Shown: piece after piece, positions 37,413-47,340 of the stretch | How positions within the stretch are numbered: position 1 is the first letter of the stretch | Layout: every line of letters starts with the position of its first letter | Assembly (NCBI RefSeq): GCF_003386205.1 | Contig: NZ_QRDY01000002.1 | Coordinates: 1-64,000 of the forward strand | Source of the DNA: Cohnella lupini | GTDB lineage: Bacteria; Bacillota; Bacilli; Paenibacillales; Paenibacillaceae | DNA: 64,000 nucleotides | Reading direction: 5' to 3' | The notes under the pieces: model-generated | What the model saw: only the letters and a program-made list of their open reading frames with translations | What the model was told of the DNA's origin: nothing | Database searches by the model: none | Position numbers and translations under genes: made by a program

Positions 37413-37901
37413 GTGCTTATTATGAACGAAAAAATAAAAGCGTCCGAGATCTTGCTGACGGGGGTAAACGGAGAGAGTTTGGGCGTCGTTTCAAGAGACG
37501 AAGCGCTAGCTATGGCGCGTAAGCTGAAAGTGGATCTCGTCTGTACCTCGTTATTCAGCAGTCCTCCTCCGTGTAAGCTGGTTTCGAGCGGAGCGGCCAA
37601 GCAAGAAGCGGCAAAGGGGAAGCAGGATGCGAGGAAAAAGGATCAGGGTCCGAAGCTGAAAGAGATCCGGCTTACGGCGAATACCGAGGAGCATGATTAC
37701 GAGACGAAGCAGCGTCAAGCCGAGAAGTTGTTAGCCGCAGGCAACGCCGTTCAGCTCGTCGTGAAGATTCAAGGAAAAGAAGGGCCGAAAGCGAAGGAGC
37801 TTCTGGAACGACTAGTGAAGGACTTGGCAACGGTCGGCAAAAAAGAGACGGGTCTTCAGCTCAGCGGCAAACAAGCGGCCGTCCGGGTTAATCCGTTATG
37901 A
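37413..37901 (+). CDS. Translation initiation factor IF-3 paralogue
   Basis: A 162-residue protein with both IF-3 domains. The N-terminal domain reads MNEKIKASEILLTGVNGESLG then EALAMARKLKVDLV, and the C-terminal domain has IRLTANTEEHDYETKQRQAEKLL. The usual helical linker is replaced by a Lys/Gln/Ala-rich stretch (residues 55-85) containing two Cys. The neighbours are not rpmI and rplT, so this is not the standard infC locus; a second, canonical copy probably exists elsewhere. GTG 37413 with GGAGGT 7 bases ahead is the likely start, but ATG 37422 is possible. Its role could be stress-related initiation control, by inference. Confidence 0.85.
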   Translation: MLIMNEKIKASEILLTGVNGESLGVVSRDEALAMARKLKVDLVCTSLFSSPPPCKLVSSGAAKQEAAKGKQDARKKDQGPKLKEIRLTANTEEHDYETKQRQAEKLLAAGNAVQLVVKIQGKEGPKAKELLERLVKDLATVGKKETGLQLSGKQAAVRVNPL

Positions 37902-37939
37902 ACGGAAAATCCGGACGGCCGCCGGATATTAGTTAGTAA

Positions 37940-38848
37940 TTAAGCTTTAAGAGCAACCGCGATCCGAGCGGCTACTTGCGCGTTATGGTAGACAAGCGCG
38001 ATGTTGGTGGCCAAGCTGCGCCCGTCAGTCAGCTCTTTAATGCGAGCCAATAGGAACGGAGTCACTTTCTTGCCCGCGATATTCTGTTCCTTCGCTTCGG
38101 AGAGGGCTTGTTGGATAACCCCTTCGATGTCTTGCTGCAGCAGCGCGGATTCGACGGGAACCGGATTGGCAATGACTGCGCCGCCGTTTAGCCCGAGCTC
38201 CCACTTCTTCCGGAGAACGTCGGCGACCTGAGCCGGCTCGTCGAGACGGAAATCAACGCGGTAACCGCTCTCCCGGGCATAGAAGGAAGGGAATTCGTCG
38301 GTCTTGTATCCGACGACCGGTACTCCATGCGTTTCCAGAAACTCCAGCGTGCGCCCGATGTCGAGAATGGACTTGGCGCCGGCGCATACGACGGCAACGT
38401 TCGTTTGGGCGAGCTCCGTCAAGTCAGCGGAGATGTCCATCGTCGTTTCGCCTTCGCGATGAACGCCGCCGATTCCGCCGGTCGCGAATATTTCGATGCC
38501 GGCCAGAGCGGCGCCGATCATGGTGGCGGATACCGTCGTCGCGCCGATTTTGCCGGAGGATAAAATGTATGGAAAGTCGCGGCGGCTGACCTTCTCCACG
38601 CGAGGGGTCGTCGCGAAAGCCTCCAGCTCTTGCTCGTTCAAGCCGATCTTGATGCGGCCATCCAATATGCCGATCGTGGCGGGTACGGCGCCGTTATCCC
38701 GAATGATTTGCTCGACCTTGCGAGCCATCTCTATATTTTGCGGATAAGGCATTCCGTGGGAAATAATCGTGGTTTCCAGAGCGACGATCGGCTTGTTGGC
38801 GATCAATGCGTCTTGTACTTCATCCGTGAAAGTCAAATAGTTGTTCAT
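37940..38848 (-). CDS. psuG: Pseudouridine-5'-phosphate glycosidase
   Basis: A 302-residue enzyme that cleaves pseudouridine 5'-phosphate to uracil and ribose 5-phosphate. Family motifs are present: [16 protein letters not shown] near the start, the [15 protein letters not shown] loop with the catalytic Lys nearby, and [15 protein letters not shown] 38848 is preferred because AAGGAG lies 8 bases upstream. An earlier ATG at 38854 overlaps the psuK stop codon. With psuK it forms the classical pseudouridine degradation pair. Confidence 0.95.
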   Translation of the reverse strand: MNNYLTFTDEVQDALIANKPIVALETTIISHGMPYPQNIEMARKVEQIIRDNGAVPATIGILDGRIKIGLNEQELEAFATTPRVEKVSRRDFPYILSSGKIGATTVSATMIGAALAGIEIFATGGIGGVHREGETTMDISADLTELAQTNVAVVCAGAKSILDIGRTLEFLETHGVPVVGYKTDEFPSFYARESGYRVDFRLDEPAQVADVLRKKWELGLNGGAVIANPVPVESALLQQDIEGVIQQALSEAKEQNIAGKKVTPFLLARIKELTDGRSLATNIALVYHNAQVAARIAVALKA

Positions 38849-38850
38849 TA

Positions 38851-39939
38851 TCATCTCTCCTTGGCGGTTAATTGAATGGATTGTTCGTTCAGCAAGCCGG
38901 AAACGGAATCCGCGGTTTGCAAAGTTAGATGCGCGGCGGCAAGACCGAATCGGCTGGCGTCCCTGAAAGAATGGTTATGCAGGAAACCATAAGCTACCCC
39001 GGCTACGAATGCATCTCCCGCGCCGGTCACTTCGACGATCTGGGTCTGAATCGCCGGGATGAGTAAAGCCCCTTCACTGCTCGAGTACATCACGCCAAGA
39101 TCGCCGGCGGTAATGAATACATGCAGAACGCCGCGCTTATGGATCGCTTGGGCTAACTCGGTATAGACCGGCTTATCCGTTGGTCTAGCTCCGGCGAGTT
39201 CGATTGCTTCCTCCAGATTCGGGAAAATCGCGGTAACCCCGCGTAAGTCATTGGGAAGCTTCTTCGCTTTCTCCGAGGAAACCGGGTCTATGAACAGAGG
39301 AAGCCCGCCATCCCGGCATCGCTGCACAAGCTCGCTTAATCCGGCAGCGGGTAAATTCGTATCCGCGACTACCAGCCTGGACGATGCGATGTGAGACCAT
39401 TTCTCCTGAAGCATCCGCGCGGATAATTTATCGTAGATGTCCATGTCCGCGAATGCGACGAACATTTCCCCGTTCACGTCGAGGAGAGCGGTGTACTTGC
39501 CGGTCTTCTCGTCGGGGAGTACGATGGATAAGCTGGTATCTACGCCCGCTCTCGAGGTTTCCTTTAATACGTATTGTCCGGCCTGATCATCACCGACGAC
39601 GGTCAACAAAGATACTGAACAGTTCAGACGCGCGAGATTCTCGGCAATATTACGCGCAACGCCGCCGCAAGAATCGATAACGTTAGCCGGATTGGACGAA
39701 GCGGCACGAATTCGTTGTTTAGTTGTCGCCTTGCTATCTAAATTCGCACCGCCGATGCAAAGAACGGTATTTTCTTCAGCGGTTACGTATGCCCTTCCGC
39801 GGATGATTCCCCGTTTGGTCAACGACGCGATATATCCGGCAACGGCGGATCTCGAGATTCCGACATGGCCGGCGATTTCGTTTTGGGAGATAAAAGGATT
39901 GTGGCGTATCAGTTCAAGTATCTGTTGTTCGCGATCCAT
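38851..39939 (-). CDS. psuK: Pseudouridine kinase with N-terminal winged helix (PfkB family)
   Basis: A 362-residue protein. Residues 1-55 form a winged helix-turn-helix ([20 protein letters not shown]). The rest is a PfkB sugar kinase with [14 protein letters not shown] (substrate side) and [11 protein letters not shown] (catalytic Asp and anion hole). It phosphorylates pseudouridine for PsuG. The fused DNA-binding domain suggests that it also regulates its own operon. GGGAGG precedes the ATG, and the gene abuts psuG. Confidence 0.92.
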   Translation of the reverse strand: MDREQQILELIRHNPFISQNEIAGHVGISRSAVAGYIASLTKRGIIRGRAYVTAEENTVLCIGGANLDSKATTKQRIRAASSNPANVIDSCGGVARNIAENLARLNCSVSLLTVVGDDQAGQYVLKETSRAGVDTSLSIVLPDEKTGKYTALLDVNGEMFVAFADMDIYDKLSARMLQEKWSHIASSRLVVADTNLPAAGLSELVQRCRDGGLPLFIDPVSSEKAKKLPNDLRGVTAIFPNLEEAIELAGARPTDKPVYTELAQAIHKRGVLHVFITAGDLGVMYSSSEGALLIPAIQTQIVEVTGAGDAFVAGVAYGFLHNHSFRDASRFGLAAAHLTLQTADSVSGLLNEQSIQLTAKER

Positions 39940-40048
39940 TTGCCTTTCCTCCCTTCAGATCAAAGGTGCTTTACATAGCTTATATTACGTTCAAACAAAT
40001 GTCTATCGGTAAGACAATTGTTTATTCCAGAAAGAGGGTAACCTATAC

Positions 40049-41125
40049 ATGATCATTCCCGAACGCATCGTAGAGGAAATTAGGCAAAGCGCGGTCAATC
40101 GCGCCAATGAGGGCATGCTTTCCCCTGCGGCATTGGACTTTATGTACGAAGAAAAGCTCTTCAAGCTATTCGTGCCCAAGGAGCTAAACGGACGAATGCT
40201 TCCGTTGCCCGAGGCGCTGCGCGTGTTCGAGCGCGCTTCATGGGCCGACGGGAGCTTCGGCTGGCTCGTAACCATCGGCTCCGGCGGAGGATTTTTCTCG
40301 GCGACGCTCCCTCCGGAACAATCCAAGCTATTGTTCGGACATGACAAAGCCGTCGTGGCGGGAAGCGGACACGCGAACGGTATCGCGCGTCCGGTCCAAG
40401 GCGGATATGTCGTCGACGGACAGTGGAAGTATTGCAGCGGTTCTACTTATGCCAGCCTATTCACCGCCAATTGCAAGATCGAAGACGGTTCCGGAAAGAA
40501 TGCCGTCATACGTTCATTTGCTTTCTTGCCCGAGCAGGTTGAGATCATTCGGGACTGGAACGCGTTCGGACTAAAGGCGACGGAGAGCCATTCGATCCGG
40601 GTGACGGAGGCTTTCGTGCCGGTAGAACGGACCTTCGATATTATGAGTGATCCTCACTATGACGATCCCATTTTCCGTTATCCGTTCTTGCCCTTCGCCC
40701 AAACCTCGTTCGCGGCGGTGTGTCTTGGCATCTGCCGGCATTTCCTGGAGGAAGCCCGCGCATTCGCAACCGCAAAGTTGGCCGACGGGACAAACGTTCG
40801 CCCGCAGCACCCGCAACGCATGGAGAAACTGATCCGCACGCTCGGCGAGAAAGAGACTGGACTGCAAGCCGTTGCCGATGAATTATATGAAACTGTGGAA
40901 CGGACTTGGACGGAATTCATCAAACAAGGATCCATGGAAGATCGAATGGAGATCGAAATCGACGAAATTTGTCGGCGATTATCTATCGATGCATTAGCAT
41001 ATGCGCATGCGATTTTTCCTTTGCTCGGAATGCCTGTTCTGATGGAGGATCATGCGTTAAACCGGATATGGAGAGACCTTCACACGGTAACCCAGCATTC
41101 GGTACTCGTTCACGGGAGGGATTAA
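40049..41125 (+). CDS. Acyl-CoA dehydrogenase-like flavoprotein
   Basis: A 358-residue protein of the acyl-CoA dehydrogenase superfamily. It resembles the group-D flavin monooxygenases (HpaH/DszC-like) more than true dehydrogenases. Residues 30-120 form the N-terminal helical domain (FVPKELNGRMLPLPEAL, RASWADGSFGWLVTIGSG). The middle beta domain reads GYVVDGQWKYCSGSTYA, and the C-terminal helices end in TVTQHSVLVHGRD. The catalytic Glu of dehydrogenases is not obvious. It is transcribed divergently from psuK and is followed after 1 base by a reductase gene, so the pair is co-translated. Confidence 0.8.
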   Translation: MIIPERIVEEIRQSAVNRANEGMLSPAALDFMYEEKLFKLFVPKELNGRMLPLPEALRVFERASWADGSFGWLVTIGSGGGFFSATLPPEQSKLLFGHDKAVVAGSGHANGIARPVQGGYVVDGQWKYCSGSTYASLFTANCKIEDGSGKNAVIRSFAFLPEQVEIIRDWNAFGLKATESHSIRVTEAFVPVERTFDIMSDPHYDDPIFRYPFLPFAQTSFAAVCLGICRHFLEEARAFATAKLADGTNVRPQHPQRMEKLIRTLGEKETGLQAVADELYETVERTWTEFIKQGSMEDRMEIEIDEICRRLSIDALAYAHAIFPLLGMPVLMEDHALNRIWRDLHTVTQHSVLVHGRD

Positions 41126-41126
41126 A

Positions 41127-42113
41127 GTGGATTCGTTCAAAGCTTTGGTCATCGATAAGAACGGCAACGACATGAAGATAGATATCCGCGATCTGAGTCA
41201 AGAGCTGTTGCCCGCAGGTGATCTGACGGTGAAGATCGCCTACTCCAGCGTGAATTACAAAGACGCGCTCGCGAGCGTTCCGAACGGAAACGTCGTTAAA
41301 GAGTACCCGTTAATCCCCGGAATCGATCTGGCCGGTATCGTAATCTCAAGCGAACGCGACGGATTTAAAGCGGGTGACGAAATTATAGCGACGGGTTACG
41401 GGCTGGGCGTCAGTCATTTCGGGGGATATAGCGAATATGCGAGGATTCCTGCCGAGTGGGCGGTAAAGCTACCTCCGGGATTGTCGATGAAAGAGGCGAT
41501 GATCTATGGAACGGCGGGATTTACGGCGGCTCTGTCCGTGCTGGCTTTGCAAGAGAGCGGGTTGACGGTCGATAAGGGACCGGTTCTGGTCACGGGAGCA
41601 ACGGGCGGAGTGGGCAGCGTATCGGTCGCCATTCTTGCTAAGTTGGGTTATGAAGTCGTAGCCAGTACGGGCAAGCAAGACTCGGCGGATGAGTTAACTA
41701 GCTTGGGAGCCTCTCGGGTCATATCGAGGGAAGAGCTCATGCCGGCAAAGGCGCGCGTTCTGGAAAAGCCTATCTGGGCGGGAGTCGTCGATTGCGTGGG
41801 GGGCAAACAGCTGGCTTCCATTCTTAGCGCCGTGCAGTATGGCGGCGCAGTTGCGATAAGCGGGCTGACGGGAGGAAGCGAATTGCCCACGACGGTATTT
41901 CCTTTTATCCTAAGGGGCATTCGGTTGATCGGAATCGATTCCGTCGACGTTGCGATGCAAGCAAGGCAGCAAGCGTGGAAGCTCATGGCTTCCGACTACA
42001 AACCCGCTTCCTTGGATTCGATCTGCTCGGAAATTACGTTAGAGCAAATTCCCGAAGCGCTGCAAATGCTTCTTGGCGGAAAGTCGCAGGGAAGAACGGT
42101 CGTTAAGCTGTAA
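41127..42113 (+). CDS. Zinc-independent quinone oxidoreductase / acryloyl-CoA reductase (AcuI/YhdH family)
   Basis: A 328-residue MDR-superfamily enzyme. It contains YSSVNYKDALAS, the GIDLAGIV substrate loop, and the cofactor site VLVTGATGGVGSVSVAIL near residue 150. No catalytic zinc Cys/His set is present. YhdH/AcuI proteins reduce acryloyl-CoA to propionyl-CoA with NADPH, or similar enones. It starts at GTG with GGGAGG 7 bases ahead, 1 base after the flavoprotein gene. Confidence 0.9.
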   Translation: MDSFKALVIDKNGNDMKIDIRDLSQELLPAGDLTVKIAYSSVNYKDALASVPNGNVVKEYPLIPGIDLAGIVISSERDGFKAGDEIIATGYGLGVSHFGGYSEYARIPAEWAVKLPPGLSMKEAMIYGTAGFTAALSVLALQESGLTVDKGPVLVTGATGGVGSVSVAILAKLGYEVVASTGKQDSADELTSLGASRVISREELMPAKARVLEKPIWAGVVDCVGGKQLASILSAVQYGGAVAISGLTGGSELPTTVFPFILRGIRLIGIDSVDVAMQARQQAWKLMASDYKPASLDSICSEITLEQIPEALQMLLGGKSQGRTVVKL

Positions 42114-42325
42114 AGAGACAGCACGTCTAACCATCTAATTATGTCTAACTAGATTCAATATTGAGCATAAAAAGTCAAAGAAAGACCGAATTGTCTCATA
42201 TCCCGCTAAGCCTCCCGAGGAGGATAATGAAGGTATCGTCGCGGTTGATCCGCCATTTGAAGCTGACAAAACGTTCATATGGTGGAGTTTCTACTGGCGT
42301 TATAAACGGGAAGCGAGTGGGAGCC

Positions 42326-43948
42326 ATGAAGCTGGGCGTAGCCTATTATCCGGAGCACAACAAGCGGGAGCATTGGGGCCGCGATCTGGAGCAGATGAAA
42401 GGCGCGGGAATCGAGAGAGTGCGGATTGCGGAATTCGCGTGGTCGAGAATGGAGCCGGACAACGGGGCATTCGAGTGGGCATGGCTGGACGAGTTCATGG
42501 CATTGTCCATGGAATACGGCATGGAGGTCATCCTCTGCACGCCGACGGCTTGCCCTCCGATCTGGCTGGTCGAGCAGCATCCCGACGTTCTCCCGGTCAA
42601 CGATGAAGGGCGGCGCAACGTATTCGGGGCGAGACAGCATCGCTGCTACAATTCTCCGTCCTACTTGAAGTATTCGCTTCGAATCGTGGAGGAGATGGCC
42701 GCCCGTTACGGCAAACATCCGAACGCGGTCGCTTGGCAGATCGACAACGAGTTCGGCGGCGAACAGAAAAGATGTTATTGCGACCATTGCAGAGCCGCGT
42801 TCCAGTCGGCGATGGAAGCCAAGTACGAGAGCATCGGAGAATTGAACGAGCGTTGGGGCAACGTTTTCTGGTCAATGGAATATCAGACGTTCGCGCAGAT
42901 TAAGACTCCGATGAAGTATACGGCCGACCTGTCGCTGAAAAATAACCCGAGCCTCGAGATGGAATACTGGCGGTTCTGTTCGGACGCGATCGTAAGCTAT
43001 TGCAGCGAGCAAGCCCGTCATATACGCAAGCACAACGACGGCGCGAAACGTCCGATCACGACGAACCGGTTTTCCCTGATATGGGGAGACAACGTCCGCT
43101 GGCCCGATCTGATGCGGGATATGGACGTCGCCGGCATCGACCTCTATAGCGAGAAGCTGCACGAGATCGCGTTCTACGCGGATTCCAATTACAGCCTGAA
43201 GCCGGGCGCTTCGTGGTTCATAGAGTATGGGCCTGGCGTGAACAACCTGCGGGACGGAATGCTTCAGCTGCAAGGCCGCGGCTGCGATTGGATGACGATA
43301 TTCAAGTTCAAGCCTTTCCCGTTCGGACAGGAGCAAGGCTTGCAAGAGCTGGTCACATTGACTGGGGAGCCAACCGACAGTTATCGGGTGCTCGAACAAT
43401 GGTCGGCCGGTCCGAACATGGTCGAGGAGAGCCGAGACGCGATGTTCGCTCCATCCGGAGTCGGCATGTACTACCACTTCGAGAGCTCCTGGGCTTACAC
43501 GATCAGCTTGTGGGGCGCGCAAATCCACCATCGGCTGCATTACCCGAATTACGTGATAGACACGGTTTACAAGAGTCTATATAGGGAAAATAAAGCCCAT
43601 CGCATCGTATTCTCGCCGGACAACCTGGAAGGACTCCATACGTTGGTCGTCCCATTGCAAATCGTGCATGAGCCGGCGCTGGAAGATGCTCTTCTAAGGT
43701 TCGCGGAAAAGGGCGGCCGCCTTGTCGTCACGACCGACCTCTTCCAGAAAAACGCGGAGAACGTCTACTTGAACGATATCTCGCGTTTCTATGTCGAGGT
43801 GTTCGGACTATCCTCTTTTATTGCCAAGCCTCTATCGGAGGAACCCGTTCAAATTCGCCGGAGCTACGGCAAGGGACAGGTTCTGTTGGTGAAAAAAGAC
43901 GCGACGTTGGCCGAATGGGAAAGCGTCGTTAACGAGCTTAATCTTTAA
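42326..43948 (+). CDS. Beta-galactosidase, glycoside hydrolase family 42
   Basis: A 540-residue enzyme starting MKLGVAYYPEH, the usual GH42 N-terminus. The acid/base Glu lies in AWQIDNEFGGE. A CYCDHC cluster follows, as in the zinc site of GH42 trimers. The nucleophile Glu is probably that of ASWFIEYGPGVNN. The C-terminal domain is shorter than in typical 650-680-residue members; the protein ends soon after the glutamine-amidotransferase-like domain. The longer upstream frame lacks a ribosome site. No secretion signal is present, so it acts on imported galactosides. Confidence 0.88.
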   Translation: MKLGVAYYPEHNKREHWGRDLEQMKGAGIERVRIAEFAWSRMEPDNGAFEWAWLDEFMALSMEYGMEVILCTPTACPPIWLVEQHPDVLPVNDEGRRNVFGARQHRCYNSPSYLKYSLRIVEEMAARYGKHPNAVAWQIDNEFGGEQKRCYCDHCRAAFQSAMEAKYESIGELNERWGNVFWSMEYQTFAQIKTPMKYTADLSLKNNPSLEMEYWRFCSDAIVSYCSEQARHIRKHNDGAKRPITTNRFSLIWGDNVRWPDLMRDMDVAGIDLYSEKLHEIAFYADSNYSLKPGASWFIEYGPGVNNLRDGMLQLQGRGCDWMTIFKFKPFPFGQEQGLQELVTLTGEPTDSYRVLEQWSAGPNMVEESRDAMFAPSGVGMYYHFESSWAYTISLWGAQIHHRLHYPNYVIDTVYKSLYRENKAHRIVFSPDNLEGLHTLVVPLQIVHEPALEDALLRFAEKGGRLVVTTDLFQKNAENVYLNDISRFYVEVFGLSSFIAKPLSEEPVQIRRSYGKGQVLLVKKDATLAEWESVVNELNL

Positions 43949-43966
43949 TGTTCTAAAGATACAAAT

Positions 43967-44006
43967 AAGGACGCCTAGAGACGGTACAAGTCTCCGAGGC
44001 GTCCTT
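43967..44006. terminator. Bidirectional terminator between GH42 and molybdopterin genes
   Basis: AAGGACGCCT (43967-43976) pairs with AGGCGTCCTT (43997-44006), with an inner AGAC/GTCT. The two flanking genes converge here. Confidence 0.85.
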
Positions 44007-44024
44007 TCTTTCAAACCGTCTATT

Positions 44025-46067
44025 TTATTCGATTTTCTCCATGTCCACGCGTGTCGAGAAGAACGTAGCGCCGCCGCCCATATCGGATAACCGCTGCGAG
44101 GTCAGCGAGTTGACGGCTTGAACGCCTTCGTTGCCATGCTCCCACCATAAGCCTTGGGTAACGAGTACGCCGGGCAATACGTTGTTGGCGACCTTCACGG
44201 CGATGCGGCATTCCCCGCGCTCGTTCCAGATGCGGACCCGATCTCCGTGTTGCAGCCCTCTAGCTGCGGCGTCCTCGGCATTCATGTCCGCGGTCGGCTG
44301 CTTCTCGAGCCGCTTCAGCCGGTCTTGGTTGCCGAAGGTCGAATTGATGAAGCTGTGATTCGGACCGGTCACGAGCAGGAACGGAAGCTCCTCCGGCTCT
44401 TGGATCGGTACGTATTCCGGAACCGGAGGAAGACCCGCTCTCCGCATGGCTTCGGAATAGAATTCGATTTTGCCCGAAGGCGTCGGGATCCGATCCGGGA
44501 ACATCGACGGCTTATCCAGCTTCATTTTCGCCCAGCCGTCCCGCTCCAATTGCTCGTAAGTAAGTCCGTTTAAGTAAGGACTATTGCGATCTAGCGCTTG
44601 CCGGATCATCTGCTCTTCGGTGATGTCGAAGATTTCCGCCTCGAAGCCCATTCGCATGCCGAGCTCCTTGAACAAGGTGAAGTTGGATTTGCATTCTCCC
44701 ATCGGCTCGAGAATCGGTTCGTGCAGCTGAAGGTATAAGTGCCAGTAGGAAGCGTATAGGTCGCGATTCTCGAAGTGGCTCGTCGCCGGCAGAACTAAGT
44801 CCGCGTATTGGCAGCTGTCAGTCAAGAACAAGTCGTGCACGACGGTGAACAAATCCTCACGCATCAAGCCTTGACGGACCCGATTCTGGTCGGGCGCCAC
44901 AACGGCCGGATTGCTATTGTAGACGAACATGAAATCGACGGAAGGCTCCGAATCGAGCAATGCTTCTCCCAAGCGATTCATATTGATCGAGCGAACGTTG
45001 CGATCGGGCATGAGATCCGGGCGCTCCAGCTTATAGCTGTTGACCGCGGAATAATAACCGTTGCCCTTGAGCGCGCCGCCGCCAAGCTTGCCCCACTGCC
45101 CAGTCAGCGCGGGAAGGCATGCGATGGCCCGCACGGCCATTCCGCCGTTATCGTGGTGCTGAAGGCCGTTGCCGATCCGGATGAACGATGGCGAAGCGTT
45201 CCCGTAATCGCGGGCCAATTGCGTAATCGCGTCGGCAGGTATGCCCGTGATTTGCGACACTTTATCTGGTGGATACAGCTCCGCTTGGGCGACAAGCTCT
45301 TCGTACCCCTTCGTATAACGGGCGATGAATTCGGGATCCGTCAGGCCTTCTTTAATAAGCACGTGCATCATTCCGAGCGCCAGAGCCGTATCCGTTCCCG
45401 GGAGGATTCCGATGAATTCGTCCGCCCACGCGGACGTTCTGTTGCGGTGGACGTCGATATGAACGATCTTGGCGCCTCTCTTGCGAGCCTCGGTCAAATA
45501 AACGACTTGGTGCATGTTGGTAGAGACGATATTGCAGCCCCACACAAGCACGTATTTCGAATGCACGGTATCCTCGGGATCGATACCCGCCGCGGCTCCC
45601 ATCGTATAACGGTATCCCGCAGAGCCGGCCGCGTTGCATATGGTCCTCTCCAATTGGCTGGCGCCGAGGCGATGGAAGAATCGGCGATCCATTCCTTCGG
45701 CATTGAGAATCCCCATGTTTCCGTAGAAGCTGTAGGGAAGAATAGACTCCGGTCCTTTTTCCGCAAGCGTGTCTCTCATCCGCCGAATGATTTCCTCGTA
45801 AGCTTCATCCCAGGTAATGCGTTCGAACTCCAGCGTTCCTTTGGGGCCGATCCGTCGCATCGGATGAAGGATTCGATCGGGATGATAAACGCGCTCGCGC
45901 AGATGGCGCACTTTGTTGCATATCGCGCCTTGGGTAACCGGATGCTCCGGATTTCCGTCGATGGATTCGATAACTCCGTCTTGCATCGTCACGTGTAAAC
46001 TGCAAGCGTCCGGACAGTCGAAGGGACATACCGAGCGGACGATTTTGGTTTCGGTGGTTGTTGGCAT
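44025..46067 (-). CDS. Molybdopterin-dependent oxidoreductase (DMSO reductase family)
   Basis: A 680-residue cytoplasmic enzyme. A [4Fe-4S] site is formed by Cys14, Cys18, Cys22 and Cys50 (CPFDCPDAC ... GAICNK). The molybdopterin domains follow (RTICNAAGSAG near the metal site, then VWGCNIVSTNMHQ), and the C-terminal dinucleotide-binding domain has LLVTGPNHSFINSTFG. There is no twin-arginine signal, so it is not exported. No iron-sulfur or membrane partner gene is adjacent. The substrate is unknown; the general class includes formate dehydrogenases and thiosulfate reductases. The ribosome site is weak (GGAG 13 bases before ATG 46067). Confidence 0.88.
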   Translation of the reverse strand: MPTTTETKIVRSVCPFDCPDACSLHVTMQDGVIESIDGNPEHPVTQGAICNKVRHLRERVYHPDRILHPMRRIGPKGTLEFERITWDEAYEEIIRRMRDTLAEKGPESILPYSFYGNMGILNAEGMDRRFFHRLGASQLERTICNAAGSAGYRYTMGAAAGIDPEDTVHSKYVLVWGCNIVSTNMHQVVYLTEARKRGAKIVHIDVHRNRTSAWADEFIGILPGTDTALALGMMHVLIKEGLTDPEFIARYTKGYEELVAQAELYPPDKVSQITGIPADAITQLARDYGNASPSFIRIGNGLQHHDNGGMAVRAIACLPALTGQWGKLGGGALKGNGYYSAVNSYKLERPDLMPDRNVRSINMNRLGEALLDSEPSVDFMFVYNSNPAVVAPDQNRVRQGLMREDLFTVVHDLFLTDSCQYADLVLPATSHFENRDLYASYWHLYLQLHEPILEPMGECKSNFTLFKELGMRMGFEAEIFDITEEQMIRQALDRNSPYLNGLTYEQLERDGWAKMKLDKPSMFPDRIPTPSGKIEFYSEAMRRAGLPPVPEYVPIQEPEELPFLLVTGPNHSFINSTFGNQDRLKRLEKQPTADMNAEDAAARGLQHGDRVRIWNERGECRIAVKVANNVLPGVLVTQGLWWEHGNEGVQAVNSLTSQRLSDMGGGATFFSTRVDMEKIE

Positions 46068-46227
46068 GCTTACGATCACGCTCCAATTCTTGCTCCCTGC
46101 ATACTTCGTTCCATATAGCCCAGTATACCGTAAAAAAATAAAGAGTTATATTCGAAAAATAAAGGAAATAGCTTCCTTTTACCGAACATATGTACTGAGT
46201 ATCGATAATCTGTCAGGAGGGGACTTC

Positions 46228-47340
46228 TTGGCCAAGCGAGTGAAATTGTTGGTAGGAACGAACAAGGGCATTTTTGTCTATTCCTCGAATGAAGAACGGA
46301 AAGATTGGAAGCTTAGCGGACCCTTTCTTAGCGGATGGGAAGCGTACAGCGTGCTTGGGGACAGCCGCAACGGGCATGCTTTGTTCGCGGGAACCTCGCA
46401 TGCGGCATACGGACCGTCGATCCGGGTCAGCTACGATTTCGGAGAATCTTGGACTCAGATCGAAGATGGTCCGCGGTATTCCGAGGAGAGCGGATTCTCG
46501 CTCAATCGGATCTGGCAGTTAGTGAAGGGGGCGCCGACGCAACCGAATACGCTCTATGCGGGCGTCGAGGAAGCGGGAATCTTCGTCAGTCACGATCGCG
46601 GCATCACTTGGAAAGAGCTTAGCGGGTTAACGAGTCATCCGACTCGTCCCGGTTGGTTCCCGGGAGCGGGCGGAATGTGCTTGCATACGATCATCGTGGA
46701 TCCTAACCGCCCGCAGAGAATATGGGTGGCGATATCGGCGGTTGGCGTGTTCCGGTCGGATGACGGGGGGGAAACCTGGCAAGCCCGCAACGCGGGCCTG
46801 GCGCGCGTTCCTACCGGCCAGCCTTTCGATAAAGTCGGCTATTGCATTCATAAGATGGTTACGGATCCCGACAACACGGACAACCTCTACATGCAGGAGC
46901 ATTGCGGCGTTTTCCGGTCCGAAGACGGCGGAGATAGCTGGATTCCCTTCGAGGAAGGCCTGACGCTGAGAGAAGGGGATGAGCCGTTCGGCTTCCCGTT
47001 CTGCGTATCGCCGACGGGCGACCTGTTCATCATTCCTCTCGAGAGTTCGGAGCAACGTTCGATGCGGGACGGCAAGCTGCTCGTGTACCGCAGGCACCGG
47101 GACGAGGGAGAATGGCTTCCGATCGGCGACGTGCTACCCGATGAGCAAAGGCATGTCAGCGTGCTTCGCGACGCCATGTCGGTCGATTCCATGGATCCCT
47201 ACGGGATTTATTTCGGCACGACGTCGGGCGAGCTGTTCTGTTCGTTGGACCGCGGCGTGAATTGGCAGCGGCTCCCCGGACAGCTGTCGCGGATTCTGTC
47301 CGTCAAGCCATGGATACTGGAGGCGGAGGATGAGGATTGA
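46228..47340 (+). CDS. BNR/Asp-box beta-propeller protein (sialidase-like fold)
   Basis: A 370-residue protein with repeated Asp-box motifs (VSYDFGESW, VSHDRGITW, RSDDGGETW, RSEDGGDSW, SLDRGVNW), giving a WD40/BNR-type propeller. The catalytic Tyr/Arg set of true sialidases is not evident and there is no signal peptide. TTG 46228 is chosen because AGGAGG lies 7 bases ahead; longer upstream reading has no ribosome site. Its last 11 bases overlap a MoaD/ThiS-like gene. This pairing, which I believe recurs in other bacteria, hints at a shared process. It lies divergent to the molybdopterin enzyme gene. Confidence 0.82.
   Translation: MAKRVKLLVGTNKGIFVYSSNEERKDWKLSGPFLSGWEAYSVLGDSRNGHALFAGTSHAAYGPSIRVSYDFGESWTQIEDGPRYSEESGFSLNRIWQLVKGAPTQPNTLYAGVEEAGIFVSHDRGITWKELSGLTSHPTRPGWFPGAGGMCLHTIIVDPNRPQRIWVAISAVGVFRSDDGGETWQARNAGLARVPTGQPFDKVGYCIHKMVTDPDNTDNLYMQEHCGVFRSEDGGDSWIPFEEGLTLREGDEPFGFPFCVSPTGDLFIIPLESSEQRSMRDGKLLVYRRHRDEGEWLPIGDVLPDEQRHVSVLRDAMSVDSMDPYGIYFGTTSGELFCSLDRGVNWQRLPGQLSRILSVKPWILEAEDED

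Noticed and set aside
44808..45998. 396-codon rightward frame opposite the molybdopterin gene
   Set aside because: It is the complement of a clearly conserved gene, has Arg/His-rich non-protein-like composition and no ribosome site.
46228..47340. Active sialidase
   Set aside because: Asp-box repeats are present but the catalytic Arg triad and Tyr/Glu pair cannot be identified, and there is no secretion signal.
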